Source of the DNA: Seriola aureovittata
Lineage: Eukaryota; Chordata; Actinopteri; Carangiformes; Carangidae
Length of the DNA stretch: 64,000 bases
Reading direction: 5' to 3'
NCBI RefSeq assembly: GCF_021018895.1
Contig: NC_079372.1
Coordinates: forward strand, 18,151,237-18,215,236
Below the pieces are notes generated by a model. The model had not been told where the DNA came from and did not search any database. It saw nothing but the letters and a program-made list of their open reading frames with translations. Both the position numbers and the translations under genes were made by a program. The first letter of the stretch is position 1. Every line of letters begins with the position of its first letter. Below are positions 1-12,646 of this stretch, one piece after another.

Positions 1-1825
1 ATCTCAAGTATTGGATTCATTCACTCTGATCCGTCCAGCTGTTGTTGCATGTGGTGTGCTTGAAAATGTTTCACAATAAAAGCCCCATTAAGAACGTGAG
101 GGTTTCTGCCCACTGAAATGGTGGAAGAAGGCTTTTAAATTGAAACGGTTATAGCAAGTGTTGAGTTTGTATTAACAGTGTAATGCTGTAACTTTGTAAT
201 GGAGCAAAGCTCGGCTTCTTACTAAACTATAAACAATCACACACGTCAAACAGAGGGAAAAAGAAATAATAAAAGCTTGTTATCTTCTGCAGTTGTGGTA
301 AATAAAGGTTATTAAATGAAATACAGTATGTTTGGGTTTTGGATCGCTTGTCAGTTAAAACACTGGGGTCTATGAAATGAATATGAATAATGGGTATTTT
401 CACTATTTTTAAAAAATCATTACCTGCAGCATTATTTACAACAACAACACTGAAGGGAAATGTAAAAATTAAGAACAAAACAAGTCTTGCTGCAAAAGAC
501 ATTTGTGAATTATGTATTTCAGTTTAACAAAAAAGAAGGAACTGGGAGTTATTCTCCCTCAGAGGAGAAAAATAGTAAAAACTCAACTACTAAGAGGAGT
601 TTGTCTCTATGAACCTTCGGGTTTCATCATGGGAAGCTGCCTCCTCACTGGCTGTGCTTTTGAAGGTCATGAGTTGAAACTTATTGAACTTTGAGTCCAA
701 GGGGCGAGGTGTGAAATCCAAGAGGCATTCGGCGCCTAAGGTCGTGCCGCCGCAGTGTCAAGCAGCTTTGCTCTCTGAGTTTTCCAGTGATCACGTTCAG
801 AGAGCCTCGGGAACGTCAGTCAACAAACACCGCCGCTTCATACTCATGGGATGGGTGCTCTCTGCGCTGCAACAAGCAGTAACATCTTCATTGGGAGTAC
901 AACACTCAAGGTTTGCATTGTGGAATAGCAACAGTCTCTCTCTCCAGCACTGCCTACTCTACCTTTAACGGACGGGGTAGAAGAAGCTTTTTCCCCAGTG
1001 CAGCAGCTGAGGTTAAAACATACAAAATGTTTGTGGTTTTGAGAGCAGACAGAGGCTTTCTTTTTCTTTTTTGTTTTGCTTTCTTTAAAGACTGTGGCAA
1101 CATTTGAAAGTCTATCTCTAAGGTTCCGCTGCAGGTATGCACAGGGATCTGATAAAGTTTAACCGTGAGACTCCTTAAGTCAACACAGTAAATTATTTGC
1201 TTAGATGCGGCGAAATAGACACCTCGAACCATGCATACGGAATGTGATCTGATCATTTCACTTCCTGACTGCGGGCTTCTCGCGACAGATGGTAGCAGAG
1301 TTAAAGTCAGACAGGACAGGTCAGACGAGGACGGAGGAGGAGATAGAAGAATGGGGGCAGCAGGCAGGCACACACTTGAACATGTGGAAATTTCTATTTG
1401 GAATCCATTTTCCAAAAGGCGTAATATTGACAAGTGCTAATACTGCAAACTGTAGTCGACTCACATCCTCGTCTCCTGGCTGTTAAGAGACGGAGAGAGA
1501 TAAGAAAAGACTAGCAGGAAGGGAGAGGATGGGGAACTTGATTGAAGAGATACAAAGACAGTTATACACACTGCAAAAATATCCTGTTTGACTAATGCAA
1601 TTTAACTAGCATTGTATTTGAGCATTGTATGTGACAAGTGTCACATGTGGTAGTAACGTGAAATGGGCGACTTACTTACCTACCAATTAGGACCGAACTG
1701 ATTTAAACGTTCTATGACAAATTTCATTACTTACTCATTATTACATCAAATGTCTTTGTTTAGAGACACAGTTGCATCTTTGCGAAGTCTTTTATGTAGT
1801 TTTCAAACTGCAAGGCCAACGTCCC
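1..1825. other. Non-coding stretch, no supported gene
   Basis: No open frame here has recognisable protein similarity. The short frames on both strands overlap one another and look like chance. The DNA is mixed in composition with no tandem array. It may be intron or intergenic sequence; nothing in it decides between these. Confidence 0.6.
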
Positions 1826-1865
1826 GGGGTGGGGGGGTGGGGGGGGGGGGTGGGGGGGGGGGGGG
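1826..1865 (+). repeat. G-rich simple repeat
   Basis: Forty bases of almost pure G broken by three single T residues. Runs of 4, 7, 11 and 14 G are close together, so the strand meets the usual pattern for a G-quadruplex (four runs of at least three G). The length is likely to vary between individuals and to be error-prone in sequencing. Confidence 0.9.
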
Positions 1866-2665
1866 ATATTACCTGAGGTGACGGGACAGTTGTATGTCAG
1901 TGTTCTAAAAACTAACATTTGGTTGCCGCTTCATGTCACTTATCAGCACAGTCAGCCGCCGGAGCTGCGACTTTTGAAAGTTTTTTTCTGTATCAGAGTA
2001 ACGCAGTGATCGTAGTCTCTGCATCCACGGGTACACTGCAATCAAAAACACTGCAAACACATCATTCGGCACGCTTTTAATGCTAACGTACGAGATATAA
2101 AGATAAATACTCTCTGTACACATCCCTAAAGCTGTCTCAATTTTAATCGCGCGGGGGGCGCAGAGCTATTTGATATGACCAGACTGAGATAACTGAGATG
2201 CAACTGCAAAAGTTTGAGATTCAAGTTCTCGATAAAAAAATTTGATTGACATTTGCTCAATGGAAACATAGTTAAGTGAGTTTAGACTCAGCCTACAAAT
2301 AGTCAACCCATAATTCCTTCCACTAGCTGTGTTTGTATTAAGCACATTGTTTCAGTCAGCATATCTACATATTAAGAGGCTGCTGTGGCAGACAAAGCGA
2401 CAGCGACTTCATTTTTATTTCTTGTATTTCTGAGGTGAGTTAAAACCAAAACAGGTTTTCTTGACTCAACAGGCAAAGGATGATGTCTTTTAATTGCATT
2501 GTGTCATTTTTTATCTTTAATGCAAATATAATTGGATGACACTGATGACAATGTGCCATGTCATCCAAACTAATTGGACCCGTGCCTCAACTTGTGTGTG
2601 AATCCACTGAAATAAAATAAGTGTTTTGTCTGAGGCTGAATGAATAAAGAGAATGTGGGTTGGAT

Positions 2666-2702
2666 TGTGTGTGTGTGTATGTGTGTGTGTGTGTGTGTGT
2701 GT
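2666..2702 (+). repeat. (TG)n microsatellite
   Basis: About 18 TG units with one TA interruption. It is followed 180 bases later by the CA array at 2881, the reverse-complement repeat, so the two could pair. Confidence 0.9.
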
Positions 2703-2878
2703 ACGCACATGTGGGCTGCTGTCCTTGCACCATGCAGCGGAGACACAGTGGTTCATTTACAGTCACATTCCACGACTAACACACTGACCCCACAGACAGC
2801 TGCATCCACACACACACGCAGTGGTAGGCAAACCAGTGGAGCACACCGCTTTAACATCACACTGTGCGCACACAGAAC

Positions 2879-2880
<2 letters not shown>

Positions 2881-2953
<73 letters not shown>
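2881..2953 (+). repeat. (CA)n microsatellite
   Basis: About 36 uninterrupted CA units. It accounts for the long His-Thr and Cys-Val open frames on both strands, which are therefore not genes. Confidence 0.95.
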
Positions 2954-2955
<2 letters not shown>

Positions 2956-3180
2956 AGTCTGCTCATTTATATGGCAATCTTTCAGCATAAAATAATTCCT
3001 TGTGGTTTAACACAGATTGAAAAACACACACACACACACGCACACACAGTCCTTGTGTTTTTTTCAACAATAGGGATTAGCAGGAGGCAGACAATACAAT
3101 GACTCCACTCCATTCAGAAAAATATTCAAACACACACACGCAGGGCAAGATTTGTAAATATACAACCATGCACACACAAG

Positions 3181-3213
3181 CCCCCCCACCCCACCCCACC
3201 CCACCCCACCCAC
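3181..3213 (+). repeat. (CCCCA)n short tandem repeat
   Basis: A C run followed by about five copies of CCCCA. It lies in a broader CA-rich area (3025-3320). Its complement is G-rich with regularly spaced G4 runs, so it is a potential quadruplex on the minus strand. Confidence 0.85.
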
Positions 3214-4581
3214 ATACCTACAGAGGTGTGTCGGTGGGTGGGTTTAAACACAGCCGCAGATACAGATACATAAACTCATGCATGCACATCCACAAGCACA
3301 CAAGACTCCCTCGTGCACACACACGCTTATTTTTTCCGAGGCGACAGGTGCAGCTCAGCCATCACTCATTCAGACAGAGCAGTAAAAATCCACACTGAAC
3401 AGAGCTGAGTAGTTGAGCCTTAATCACACTTAATCTGACTGAGTCTCCTCCACAATGCACTCACTCCGTCTCCGGAGCTCTCCACAGTGGAAGGATTTAA
3501 GGATTTCTCAGATAAAAGTAAAAACCTGACGACTGCAACACGCTCGTGTTCACACCCGGCAATGTACAAATCATACGAGCCGCAATTATATTTATAATAA
3601 TTCATGACATCCCTTGGGCAATTTTCCTATAAGGTGTAAAAAGGTGCTGCTGCATGCGGATTCTTCATGCCACCAAACCGGACTTACAGAACTAAAAATT
3701 CTCCACTGGCCCAGATAAAGACAGAGTTATTTGGTGTGTTGGGGTTTATTTAAATCATGAAGCCTCATCTGTGTGTGTGGATCGGTTCTCTCACCAGGCC
3801 AGTCACGCTCCCATTATGGGGGAAGCACTTGCTATTAATTTCATATATGTAGGTGGAGGGGGTGATGATGATTGCAGTAACTAAGTGAGAGATTTCCCAA
3901 TCAAGGAAGGAAAAAAATAAAGGCGAGTCAAGCCCCACAATCAAAACATCTATTAGAGTATCAGTCTGTAAGTGGGTAAATTGATATCTGTGCTTTTACA
4001 GTGCATTTCTGAAAGCAAGAGCAACATAATGACTCAAAGAGGACCGGAGGTCTGGTTGTGTTTACAACAGTGTTTTAGATTTATTACATCTTCTGGCATT
4101 GTCTGTGTTGGAAACAGTAGTGTACATTTAGACAGGAAATTGCAGCCAAACCAGAGAAATGGACCCTCAAAGCTGCAAATAAGTTTCAATTTGGGGATTT
4201 TTCTGTTAATGACTCTTGGAGCTGAATTGGGAACTTGCTCAAAAATGGAATGAAAAAGGAATGAAAGCACTAAATATTTGCAGCACATGCACTGAAGTAA
4301 TTCCCTTTTCTTTTCTTTTATTATAATATTGAGTCCTGTTTTTTTTATCTTTGTATCATTGTCTGTATATCACGTCACGCATCAGAGGGGCACAAAAACA
4401 CTCCACAATCTACTCCAGTACAACAAAACATCACTCAGATTTTTACCACAGTTGTTGAAAAGTTGATGGTTTTGTTTGAATTCTTTATCTGCAGAGATGT
4501 CAACAGCAACTCCATGGTCGTTATGAGTGTGTCACCACCTCTTTGTAGCTACAAATATGTCGCTACATTAGCTGGTACCTG

Positions 4582-4582
<1 letters not shown>
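3214..4582. other. Non-coding stretch, no supported gene
   Basis: Scattered CA dinucleotides run to about 3330, then unique-looking sequence. Frames at 3972-4253 (+) and 4034-4288 (-) overlap antisense to one another and neither resembles a known protein, so I treat both as chance. Confidence 0.55.

Positions 4583-4621
<39 letters not shown>
4583..4621 (+). repeat. (TG)n microsatellite
   Basis: About 19 uninterrupted TG units. Confidence 0.95.
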
Positions 4622-4625
<4 letters not shown>

Positions 4626-4949
4626 CCACCACTAGTTTTCTAGTACATTCTCTTCTAAATAAAGGGGTAGGAGGTTTGGTGGCAGAGCAGCTATTCAAAC
4701 AATTCTCATACAAGTAGAAACAAACAAAAACAACAGCGTGGATACATGTGGAGGGGCTGGATATCGTAGAACGGCGGGCGCCTGTTTCCACATGACACTG
4801 TGTGTAGCTCAGTAGAAAATAAGCGACTGGTCATAACTTGTTCATCTGATGAAGCATAAGTTTGTCTACTGCCACCCCAGGACAAAAGTGGAGTTAGAAA
4901 CATTCAACACAACAAAAACTAAACTCAGCACAGTGAGTGCATCGTGCAT

Positions 4950-5095
4950 TTTCACCATTTTTACACTGCTTATTTTAATGCTAAGCTAACCATCTCCTGG
5001 CTATAACTTTGCATTTAGCATAGAGTGATAGTCATCCTCTCTAAATCTCAGTGATAAAGTGAATAAGTATATTTGCCCGCATGTCAAACAGTTCT
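4950..5095 (+). repeat. Fragment of a dispersed fish repeat
   Basis: The stretch contains 'atgctaagctaacc' followed by wording I recall from a common fish interspersed repeat (a GCTAAGCTAACC core, then an end reading roughly 'aagtgaataagtatatttgcc'). No ends or target-site duplication are visible, so it is called a fragment. The assignment rests on recall and not on a comparison within this window. Confidence 0.35.
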
Positions 5096-5800
5096 TTAAC
5101 AGATGAATAAGGCTGGTGCACAAGTTGTCCACAAATTGTTGAGCCAATTATAGTGAAGATTTGGGCGTCGCAGTTGATAGCACCAAGTTACACAAAATCT
5201 CCCACAGCTGGTGTTGACAGTTGGGAGGTAAAACCATACAACTGAGCGTTGAAAAGTTTGTTTCTCCCGTGTTTCTCGCCATTTTCTGCACAAACTGCAC
5301 AAACAGAAATTAGAAAAAGGATGGATGCAGTTTCTGTTTTGACGCTGGAGCACATTTTCCGGGGGGATTTCAGTGGTTGCCCAGTGACTTAACTCTGCTC
5401 ATTGTCTACCTGTCGCCTATTTTGTTCAACATGCGCTCCTTATTGTCTATGAGGATTAAACACATCTGTGTATGGGTGGTGAAAACCTTAAGGTTAATCC
5501 CATGTAGGGGACGCGACGTGAGCGGCACTTCTCTGTGTCGCTTCATGGGCCTCTCGATCTGCTGCAGACTTCTTCCTCATGAGCACTAAATTTAACCATT
5601 TAGGTTGTTTGAACAAATGACACATGCTGTCCTTGTGCTCGGGAGGACAGTCTCCCTTCATTCAAATACACACACACACACACATTTCCTCTCCTAAACA
5701 CCAGAAACAATTCCACACACACTAATTGTCCAGCAGGGGAGATGGCGCATTAGCAGATGCTGTGAGCCGGTTGAGTGTGTGCATGTGTGTGAGAAAAAGG

Positions 5801-6370
5801 AAGAGAGAGAGAGAGAGAGAGAGAGGGAGGGAGAGATTTGTATTTGCTGACAAACCTTAAAAAAGAGAAATTACCCTGCAGTTGGATCATTCCCATGATG
5901 GGTGTTGAAATCACTGTGTGTGTGTGTGTGTGTGTGTGTGTGCCTGTGTGTGTGTGCGAGTGTGTGTGTATAGTCTCCAAAGAGGGGACCCTGCAGCTAA
6001 AGCCATTTAGAGGGGCTTTAAGTGCTTGAATAGGCGCAGAAACACAGTTCTTTATCAGGGAATTTGGCGTACATAATCGAAGCTGGCTCCCAACCGCAGA
6101 ACAGCAATTTTGCAGTTTAAGAAAATGAGAGGGAGAGAGCGATGAAGGATGGAGAGATGGAGAGAAAGAAAACAAAAAAAAAGAAAAAGAAAAAAAAGAA
6201 ACTGCACAGCCCATTCATTCTATGTCTGGGAGAAGAGAACTGCTGCATTAGAATCAGTGTGTTTGTGTGTGCATGCATACAGAAAAAACACGGACAGAGT
6301 ACAGAAACATTGACACAAGGACAAAGAAGAAAGAGAGAGAGACAGAGAGAGACAGAGAGAGAGAGAGAGT
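5801..6370. repeat. Cluster of GA and TG microsatellites
   Basis: Three arrays lie within 570 bases: GA at 5801-5836, interrupted TG at 5914-5972, and GA at 6330-6370. An A-rich tract sits between them at 6169-6200. They generate the Ser-Leu, His-Thr and Arg-Glu rich open frames seen on both strands here. Confidence 0.9.
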
Positions 6371-6879
6371 TCCCTACTGTTGCTGATAGGTCTGGGTGGA
6401 GACAGATGGGAAACTAAGTGCACACTGTAGTTTCATATCTGGAGGCAAGAGGAATATCACCATCTATCTTGGTTGAGAGACTTTATACTCAAGCTGCAAT
6501 AGAAACCTGTTTTATTGTTGCGGCGGTGCTGTATCAGTGGCTATAAACCGGGGCTGTTAGTACAAATGTTCAGCCGCCATTAGGAGGGTGGGGACATAAA
6601 CACACTGATTTGGCAACGTCTGCTCTGCGTGAGACTGAGTGCAGATTTTTTTTAATTACAAGGCACTGAACTGGTACAGCTGAGTAGAGACAGCCAGATG
6701 TTGAATATACTTGATAAATGGCAATGTAAATGAAAATCATAATGAAGAAAATGGAAATGTTAACATGTACTTAGTGAATCAATTATAAATTGCAACTTAT
6801 CTTAAAGGGATCTTCCTCTGATCTAATATTGCATTTCTGTGAAGTTGGGGAAGATGGGTTAAAACAAGGCTAAAAGTCT

Positions 6880-7385
6880 ACAGTCTACTGGCTCTGAAGC
6901 TGTATGAAGGCACAGCAGTGCTTTGAGCTAAATGCTATTATCAGCATGCTAAACTCTAAACACACAGAACAGCTGAGGTTGATGGGAATGTGATTCGTTT
7001 TGCAGGTATTTGGTCATAAACCAAGGTATCAGACAAGGTCGCATTCTGACCAGATGGTGACACTAGTTTAGGGATCACCATTATTAATCCTGATGGGGAT
7101 GGGAATGGGGATGTTACGTTTCATTGCAATCTGTCTTATAATTGCTCAGACATGTTAGGAAAAACCAGAAAAGTCCATAGGAAAAGAGCAACCATGAATT
7201 TTTTGCCAGTCTGCACACTAAGTGTTGGAATATATCACTGGATGAGAGGAGATGACCGAAATTTTGATTAGGATTTATCCTCTGGGCACCATTGACATCT
7301 GTACCATTCTCATGGCAAGGTGTTGAATAGTTGTTGAGAAAATTCAGTCCGGACCAAAGTGGTGGCCCAACCAACCGAGACACTC
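6880..7385 (+). repeat. Dispersed repeat family, copy A
   Basis: This matches the segments at 24350-24570, 26179-26399 and (reversed) 58440-58850. Shared landmarks in order are a GCTAAATGCTA / AGCATGCTAA block, a 'gggaatg...ttttgcaggt' block, 'gtttagggatcacca', 'atcctctggg', 'gttgttgaga' and 'aaagtggtgg'. It has no coding capacity. I recognise it as a common fish interspersed repeat but cannot name the family. Confidence 0.7.
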
Positions 7386-8700
7386 AGACTTTCAGAACCG
7401 AGCATATGTCAAGCTCCAGAACTCTGGACCCTCTCTGCCCAGAAAATGCCAACATTGCTCACACAGCTCCGAGCCGAAGCCCAGATAACCCACGATAACA
7501 TTCCTCGGGTTCGTTTTTCAGGAGCTTGTGGGGAGACGTGTTTAAGACATAGTTTCCTGGAGACTTTCATTTCCTCCTGAAGGTGTCGGATGATTGACAG
7601 GGAGCAGAGTGTAGCATGATGCTGCACAGATATGAAAACACTCGACCCAGCTACAAAGACGTAAAGATCACGCTCAGACTTTAAACCAAACTTTCAGCTC
7701 AGACTGTCCCCTACAGCCGAAACCAAAAATCCCTGCTCCTGACAGTTAAAGCTCGCTGATGAACCTGGCTGTCTGCCTAGTCTGCGTGCTGCTTTCTTTT
7801 TAGCTGCGGCTATTTTATCATTTATAGGCCGTGTGACCTCAGCTGTGGATTCACTGTGACCACGGAAAAACGTTTTATGGCAGTTTTAAGCCGTCCGTGT
7901 CTGTACAAGCTTGTTTACTGTAGAATCGAACTCACGCTGCGGTGCTTCCGTGTTTACTGCTGCTCTCTCTGAGAGCCTTAATTCAGCGTTATTGACAGCT
8001 CTCCAGGTTTAACATTTGAAGCCTGCCCTGCAGATTACCAAGGTGAATGCTTCAAGTGAATGAGACTTCATTTACTGTACCATTATGAGCTTTGTGATGT
8101 TACACATACATTCGGCCGTGCTGAACTCCCAGTATGTGTGCTCATTACCTGCTGAGTTGTTCAGTTTACTCGCTGTGCTTTACATTTTACTGGTGTTTTG
8201 ATAAATACAACTTTAATATAGAAAACCCAGGGATGCCAACCGTCTCATTTCCAATGAGCTCGAGTGCAGATTTTTCTTTGTGAAGTTTAAATTGAACATG
8301 TAATAACGAATAATACAATACACACTATTGTTTTTCCATTTGCAAGCTGAGACACATACTAAACATTACATCTACAGTATCTTCCCAAATTAATTTCAGC
8401 CTTAAGAACTCCTATTAAAACACTTAACATTAACTGCCTTTTTTGGTCCATAAGTGTCTCGCTTTGACTTTGGATTTGCCCACGGGTGCCATCATGATGT
8501 AATGCGGGTCCTAGCGGGGGCACTCCGCTGTCAGTGCTGATCTGAGCACAGTCAGTGTGTTTCAATCATTTAAAGAGGTAATAAGAGGTTAAAATAACTC
8601 TTGCTGCAGATAATCGTGACAGAAGCCTTTAGGATGTGAAGTACAGCTACAAGAGCGAAAAATTAACAGCAGCCACAAGCCAAATGCTGGTAAATTTTGG
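7386..8700. other. Non-coding stretch, no supported gene
   Basis: The frames at 7359-7580 (+) and 7409-7627 (-) are antisense to one another and have no recognised homology. The first part continues from the dispersed repeat; the rest is unique-looking sequence without tandem structure. Confidence 0.5.
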
Positions 8701-8811
8701 TAATTGCCTACTCCATCAGCCACTCTGGCAGGTCACCAACCTCCATGTGAAGGTCCTTTATGGTTCTAAAAAAAAAAATCAATACATGGTAAAATTGTAA
8801 AAAAAAAAGAA

Positions 8812-8847
8812 AGGGAGGGTGGGGTGGGGTGAGGTGGGGTGGGGTGG
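8812..8847 (+). repeat. (GGGGT)n short tandem repeat
   Basis: Six or seven degenerate copies of GGGGT or GAGGT, just downstream of two A runs. G-quadruplex potential on the plus strand. Confidence 0.85.
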
Positions 8848-8960
8848 CTTCTGGAGATGAACCTGCTGCCGGGTTGATGAAAACTGAAGAGGAAGTTTTC
8901 ATATTGTGGTAAATTCCAAGTGTTTCTCAGCCGCCTCCTTAAAGTGTCTTTCCTAGGAAA

Positions 8961-8988
8961 CACCCCCCCCCCCCCACCCACCCACCCT
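8961..8988 (+). repeat. C-rich simple repeat
   Basis: A run of about 14 C followed by CCCA repeats. The G-rich complement is a further quadruplex-prone tract, about 120 bases from the GGGGT repeat and on the opposite strand. Confidence 0.85.
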
Positions 8989-10218
8989 TTTCCTCTGGGA
9001 GATATAAACAGGAACCATAAAGTTGCCATGGACTCAGTGAGTTATGCTGTGGGCTACTTCAGACCCATTTTTTTTAACCTATGATCATTTACATTTTTCC
9101 AAATGAAACATATGCCAAATAAGGTATTACCATGTCATGTCTATGCGTTCATATTTGAGTGAGTTATGACTCAGAAAAAGAGGGGTGCAAAGTTTTTATT
9201 TTTTTTGGACTCAAACAGTGGCAATAGGGACTAAGGAGGACTTAAAGCACCTTACAGTAAATGGCACTGTGAGGTGTGTGTTACAGCCACTGGTGCAGCT
9301 GCAGCTGCTGACCCAGTTGGTGAGCGTGCAAAATCAGTGGACCAAAATACAATAACCAACTTCCTGTTGTTTTTAGGGAGAGCAGCGTGTACCTGTCCCT
9401 TTCACCTCACGCAGCACTGAATCTTCGCCTCACATCTCTCACTCTGGGGAAGCCGCACAGTTTGAAAACTTCTGGTTCATAGAGGTTGTAATGTGTAAAG
9501 TTTGAGTGTCTTTAAGTGAGACACTAAATCCCGTCCTGGTGTGGAGCTGACAATGAGCTCTGAGCAAAAAAAAAAAAAAATGTCCCTACAGGTACCAACA
9601 AAGAGTCACTATATTGTCTGTTATTCAGGGCTGATATGCATAAATAGATATTGCGATATGAGTCATGATTTCAGTTCGAATGGTCATTTTTGCATTTTCA
9701 TTTTCACTGAATGATGTGATGTGAGTCTTTGGGTCTTGTACCAAACAATTATGTTCCTTTACATCAGGAGAATATGACTTGTAGGCTGGAGCCTTTCTGT
9801 AGCACCACAACGCTTCATTTATGGTATGCTGTGACACATTTGACCTTTGTTGAAAAAATTGCAGCTCCTGCACTTGATCACATTGCGAATAATATTTCGA
9901 TCAATTGTTCAGCCCTGCTGTTGAGCCATTGTCACAAGGACCCTGTAATAATATTGCACAGATGCACACTGAGGAAACAGCGCTTATATACCCACACATG
10001 AAGGTAAGTAGTTCTCACGTGGAGAATGACAAGCAGCGTCTCGTCGTCACATTAGATAAGGGAGACATCTTCAAAGCTTGTTATGTGTTAACTGCCCTGA
10101 TTTCTTTGGCACATCCTGCTTTGACTCATCTGATAATGTGATTGGTTGTTGTATATTTCTGTAAAACAATACCGACAAAAAGGCAGCCAAACGCGTATAA
10201 AGAAAACTAGGAGTACAA
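8989..10218. other. Non-coding stretch, no supported gene
   Basis: An A run at about 9566-9580 is the only simple repeat. The frames at 9625-9873 (-) and 9729-10001 (+) overlap antisense and resemble nothing known. Confidence 0.5.
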
Positions 10219-10772
10219 CACACACACACACACACACACAGCACAGAAGATAACGTAACTGCTCTTTCTGCTGCCTACATTGCAGATGGCAAGCTTGCAG
10301 AGCAGAAATATCACACTTGATTAAACACTGCCACTTGAATCAGCCACTCGCACACCTACACAGACCTACACCAACACACACACAGACACACACACACACA
10401 CACACACATAAAGACATATGCATACCTTAGGGCAAGAGGAGGCATCCAAACACACAGTGGCAAACAGCCAAAGCTGTCTTTATGTCCAGAGTGAGGCGGT
10501 GTGTTGTGTGTGTGTGTGGTGCTGTAGATGTTAGAGGTGTGCGTGTGTGTGTGTGTGGATGCCAGGATGTCAGCAAACGTTCGTGTGTATGTGTGTGTCA
10601 TCTATCCGTATGTCATCTCTCCTCTGATGTGACCTTTACACACAGATATTTTCTTCCCGCCCTGCCAGCAACACTGCTAACACAATTACACTGGGCTAAT
10701 GAACAGAGGACCCTGATAAAGTGGTACACCCACACACACGTACACCCACACCCACACACACACACACACGTT
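10219..10772. repeat. Cluster of CA and TG microsatellites
   Basis: CA arrays at 10219-10240 and 10374-10409, an interrupted TG array at about 10500-10560, and an interrupted CA array at about 10728-10770. TG and CA blocks face each other and could pair. The long Cys/Val/His frames in this interval are repeat artefacts. Confidence 0.9.
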
Positions 10773-11298
10773 TTCCTCCATGCATATCAATCTCCCTGTA
10801 AAGGCTACATTTGCATCTTTAATATAAATGAAAGTGCTTATTAAAGTGCACACAGCAGTTCAGATCAGATGGAGGAAGAACTCGTCTAACTCCACTGCGT
10901 TTAACCCCTCACTCTCCTCCTCCTCTCCTCTATTAAATCCAATCCCTCTTTTATCCTGGTCCATCTGTCAGGGTCAGATGAGTAAATCAGCTTCCTCGTG
11001 GGTCTTTTGTTAAAACTGAACCAGTGGTGACGTCTTCAGATTGTTGTTCTGTATGACAAATTTACAATCATAAAAAACTGCAGGGAAAACAAAAAAAGCA
11101 GATTCTCACATTTCAGAAGATGAAGCCAGTGAATATTGTAATTACTTATTAACACTGCCGTTCTGTAATTAATTCATCTACTAAAGCACTAGTTATTATG
11201 CTTGTCAGTTGAGTGTTTTAGTATCCAATGAAATTTTGATATTCTTCTGTGAAGATGCTCAAATAAAGACACTGAATGTAAGCACCTGCTGTTATTTT

Positions 11299-11757
11299 TT
11301 AAAGGTCCCATAATGTATAACATGAGATTTCCATATCTTTTTTGATTATAAAGCAGGTCTAGGTTCTATATTAATACTGTGAAAGTATCAAATCGCTCAG
11401 TCCACAGAGAAATGCACACAGCCTGTATTCAGAGACTGAGCCTTAAAACGAGCCGTCAAGACTTCTGTGACTTTGTGATGTCACAACAAAGCAGTCACCA
11501 CTCTCCGCCACACCCTTACGCCCAGTTCACACGGACCCATTGTCCAGCCTTGCAGGATTTGGTTTTTCTGAGTGTTTTACCTGATATCTGCTTTATTTTC
11601 ATTGGATCACTCAGAATACAGTTGTTACTGGAGCTCCAGAGAGAAGCCTGAGAGAGGAGATGTAAAACTACACTGTTCTTAGAACCACAAATATATGTTT
11701 TTATGGATCAACACTTCAAATGAAACACAGGAAAAGTGTAAAATATGGGACCTTTAA
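11299..11757 (+). mobile_element. Non-autonomous DNA transposon (MITE-like)
   Basis: The element begins TTAAAGGTCCCATA (11299-11312) and ends with its exact reverse complement (11744-11757), a perfect 14-bp terminal inverted repeat around about 430 bp of non-coding DNA. An internal palindrome TGTGATGTCACA lies near 11474. I recognise the 'aaaggtcccata' end as a widespread fish MITE. No clear target-site duplication is visible at the two junctions. The frame at 11379-11651 lies inside it and is not a gene. Confidence 0.85.
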
Positions 11758-12313
11758 GTATCAACACTGACATTTAAAGGCTTGTATCAGTCAAATCCTA
11801 CAACATCAGCCCACTTCTGAAAAAACTTTTACCGCAGTTAGTTTACTGCTGCTGCACAGAACCAGGTCTCACACACTTGTTTCAATGAGACTGAGAAGCT
11901 CTTAACCTGAAATGATTCCACTGTGACATTTTGATTAGATTTCACACCAGTATAAATTTTCTGTTTCATTAGTAGTAGCACTAGTATTCACAAAATGCTC
12001 TCAAAGGGCTTTTCAGCAGTAATACAAGAGGAAAACTATTCGCTGGTTTGTTGCAAGGCTGTTTTTTGTTTGTTTTTGGGGCTTCTTGCAGGGCAAGGAA
12101 ATCATACACGGCAACAGGGTTTCAGTAGAAAGTCTGACTGATTGCGATCTGAGGCACCAGTTATATCTTTCAGCTTTTTTGTCCTTCAAGAAAATCCCTC
12201 TGCCGTTGAAGGAATGTTAAAGCATACAGCATATATCTCTGCTCTTGTATGATCAGTGTCCACAGAGAACATTTCCAACCCACACTCACTTCCTGTCATA
12301 ATATATTTTAATG

Positions 12314-12641
12314 CAGTGCTTGTCAAAGTGACCCCAGTAGGCCCCAGGTGTACCTGAGGGGGGATCCATGGGCTCTGCAACAGAATGAAGGAAAACTTAA
12401 TTATACTTTCATTTAACTGTTTCCAATTAGGAAATGTATGAAGTCAGTTATATCCAAATGTCGCTCTCGGTACCATCATCCTCATTTTCACATTTTAGAC
12501 GGATACCACTTTGACACTAAATTAACAACAGACCTCTTTTCCATATTCGCTCCTCGGGACAAAATCTTAACAAATGGGGGTCTGTAGCCTAATATGTCTT
12601 TCCTCAGGGGGCCGCGACATAAAAACATTGAAGAAACTCTG
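12314..12641 (+). mobile_element. Degenerate hAT-like MITE
   Basis: The left end reads CAGTGCTTGTCAAAG and the right end, read on the other strand, CAGAGTTTCTTCAATG: an imperfect inverted repeat starting CAG.G, as in hAT-superfamily elements. Internal phrases such as 'aatgggggtctgtag' and 'aatatgtctttcc' are familiar to me from a fish repeat. There is no transposase frame and no exact 8-bp duplication, so it is old or the ends are slightly misplaced. Confidence 0.5.
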
Positions 12642-12646
12642 CTCTA

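Noticed and set aside
2640..2990. 116-residue His-Thr-rich frame, and similar ones at 19568, 21381, 21424, 30715, 31034, 32901, 36135 and elsewhere
   Set aside because: They are (CA)n or (TG)n arrays read in frame. Sequences on both strands and in several frames are open at once, and none has non-repeat protein similarity.
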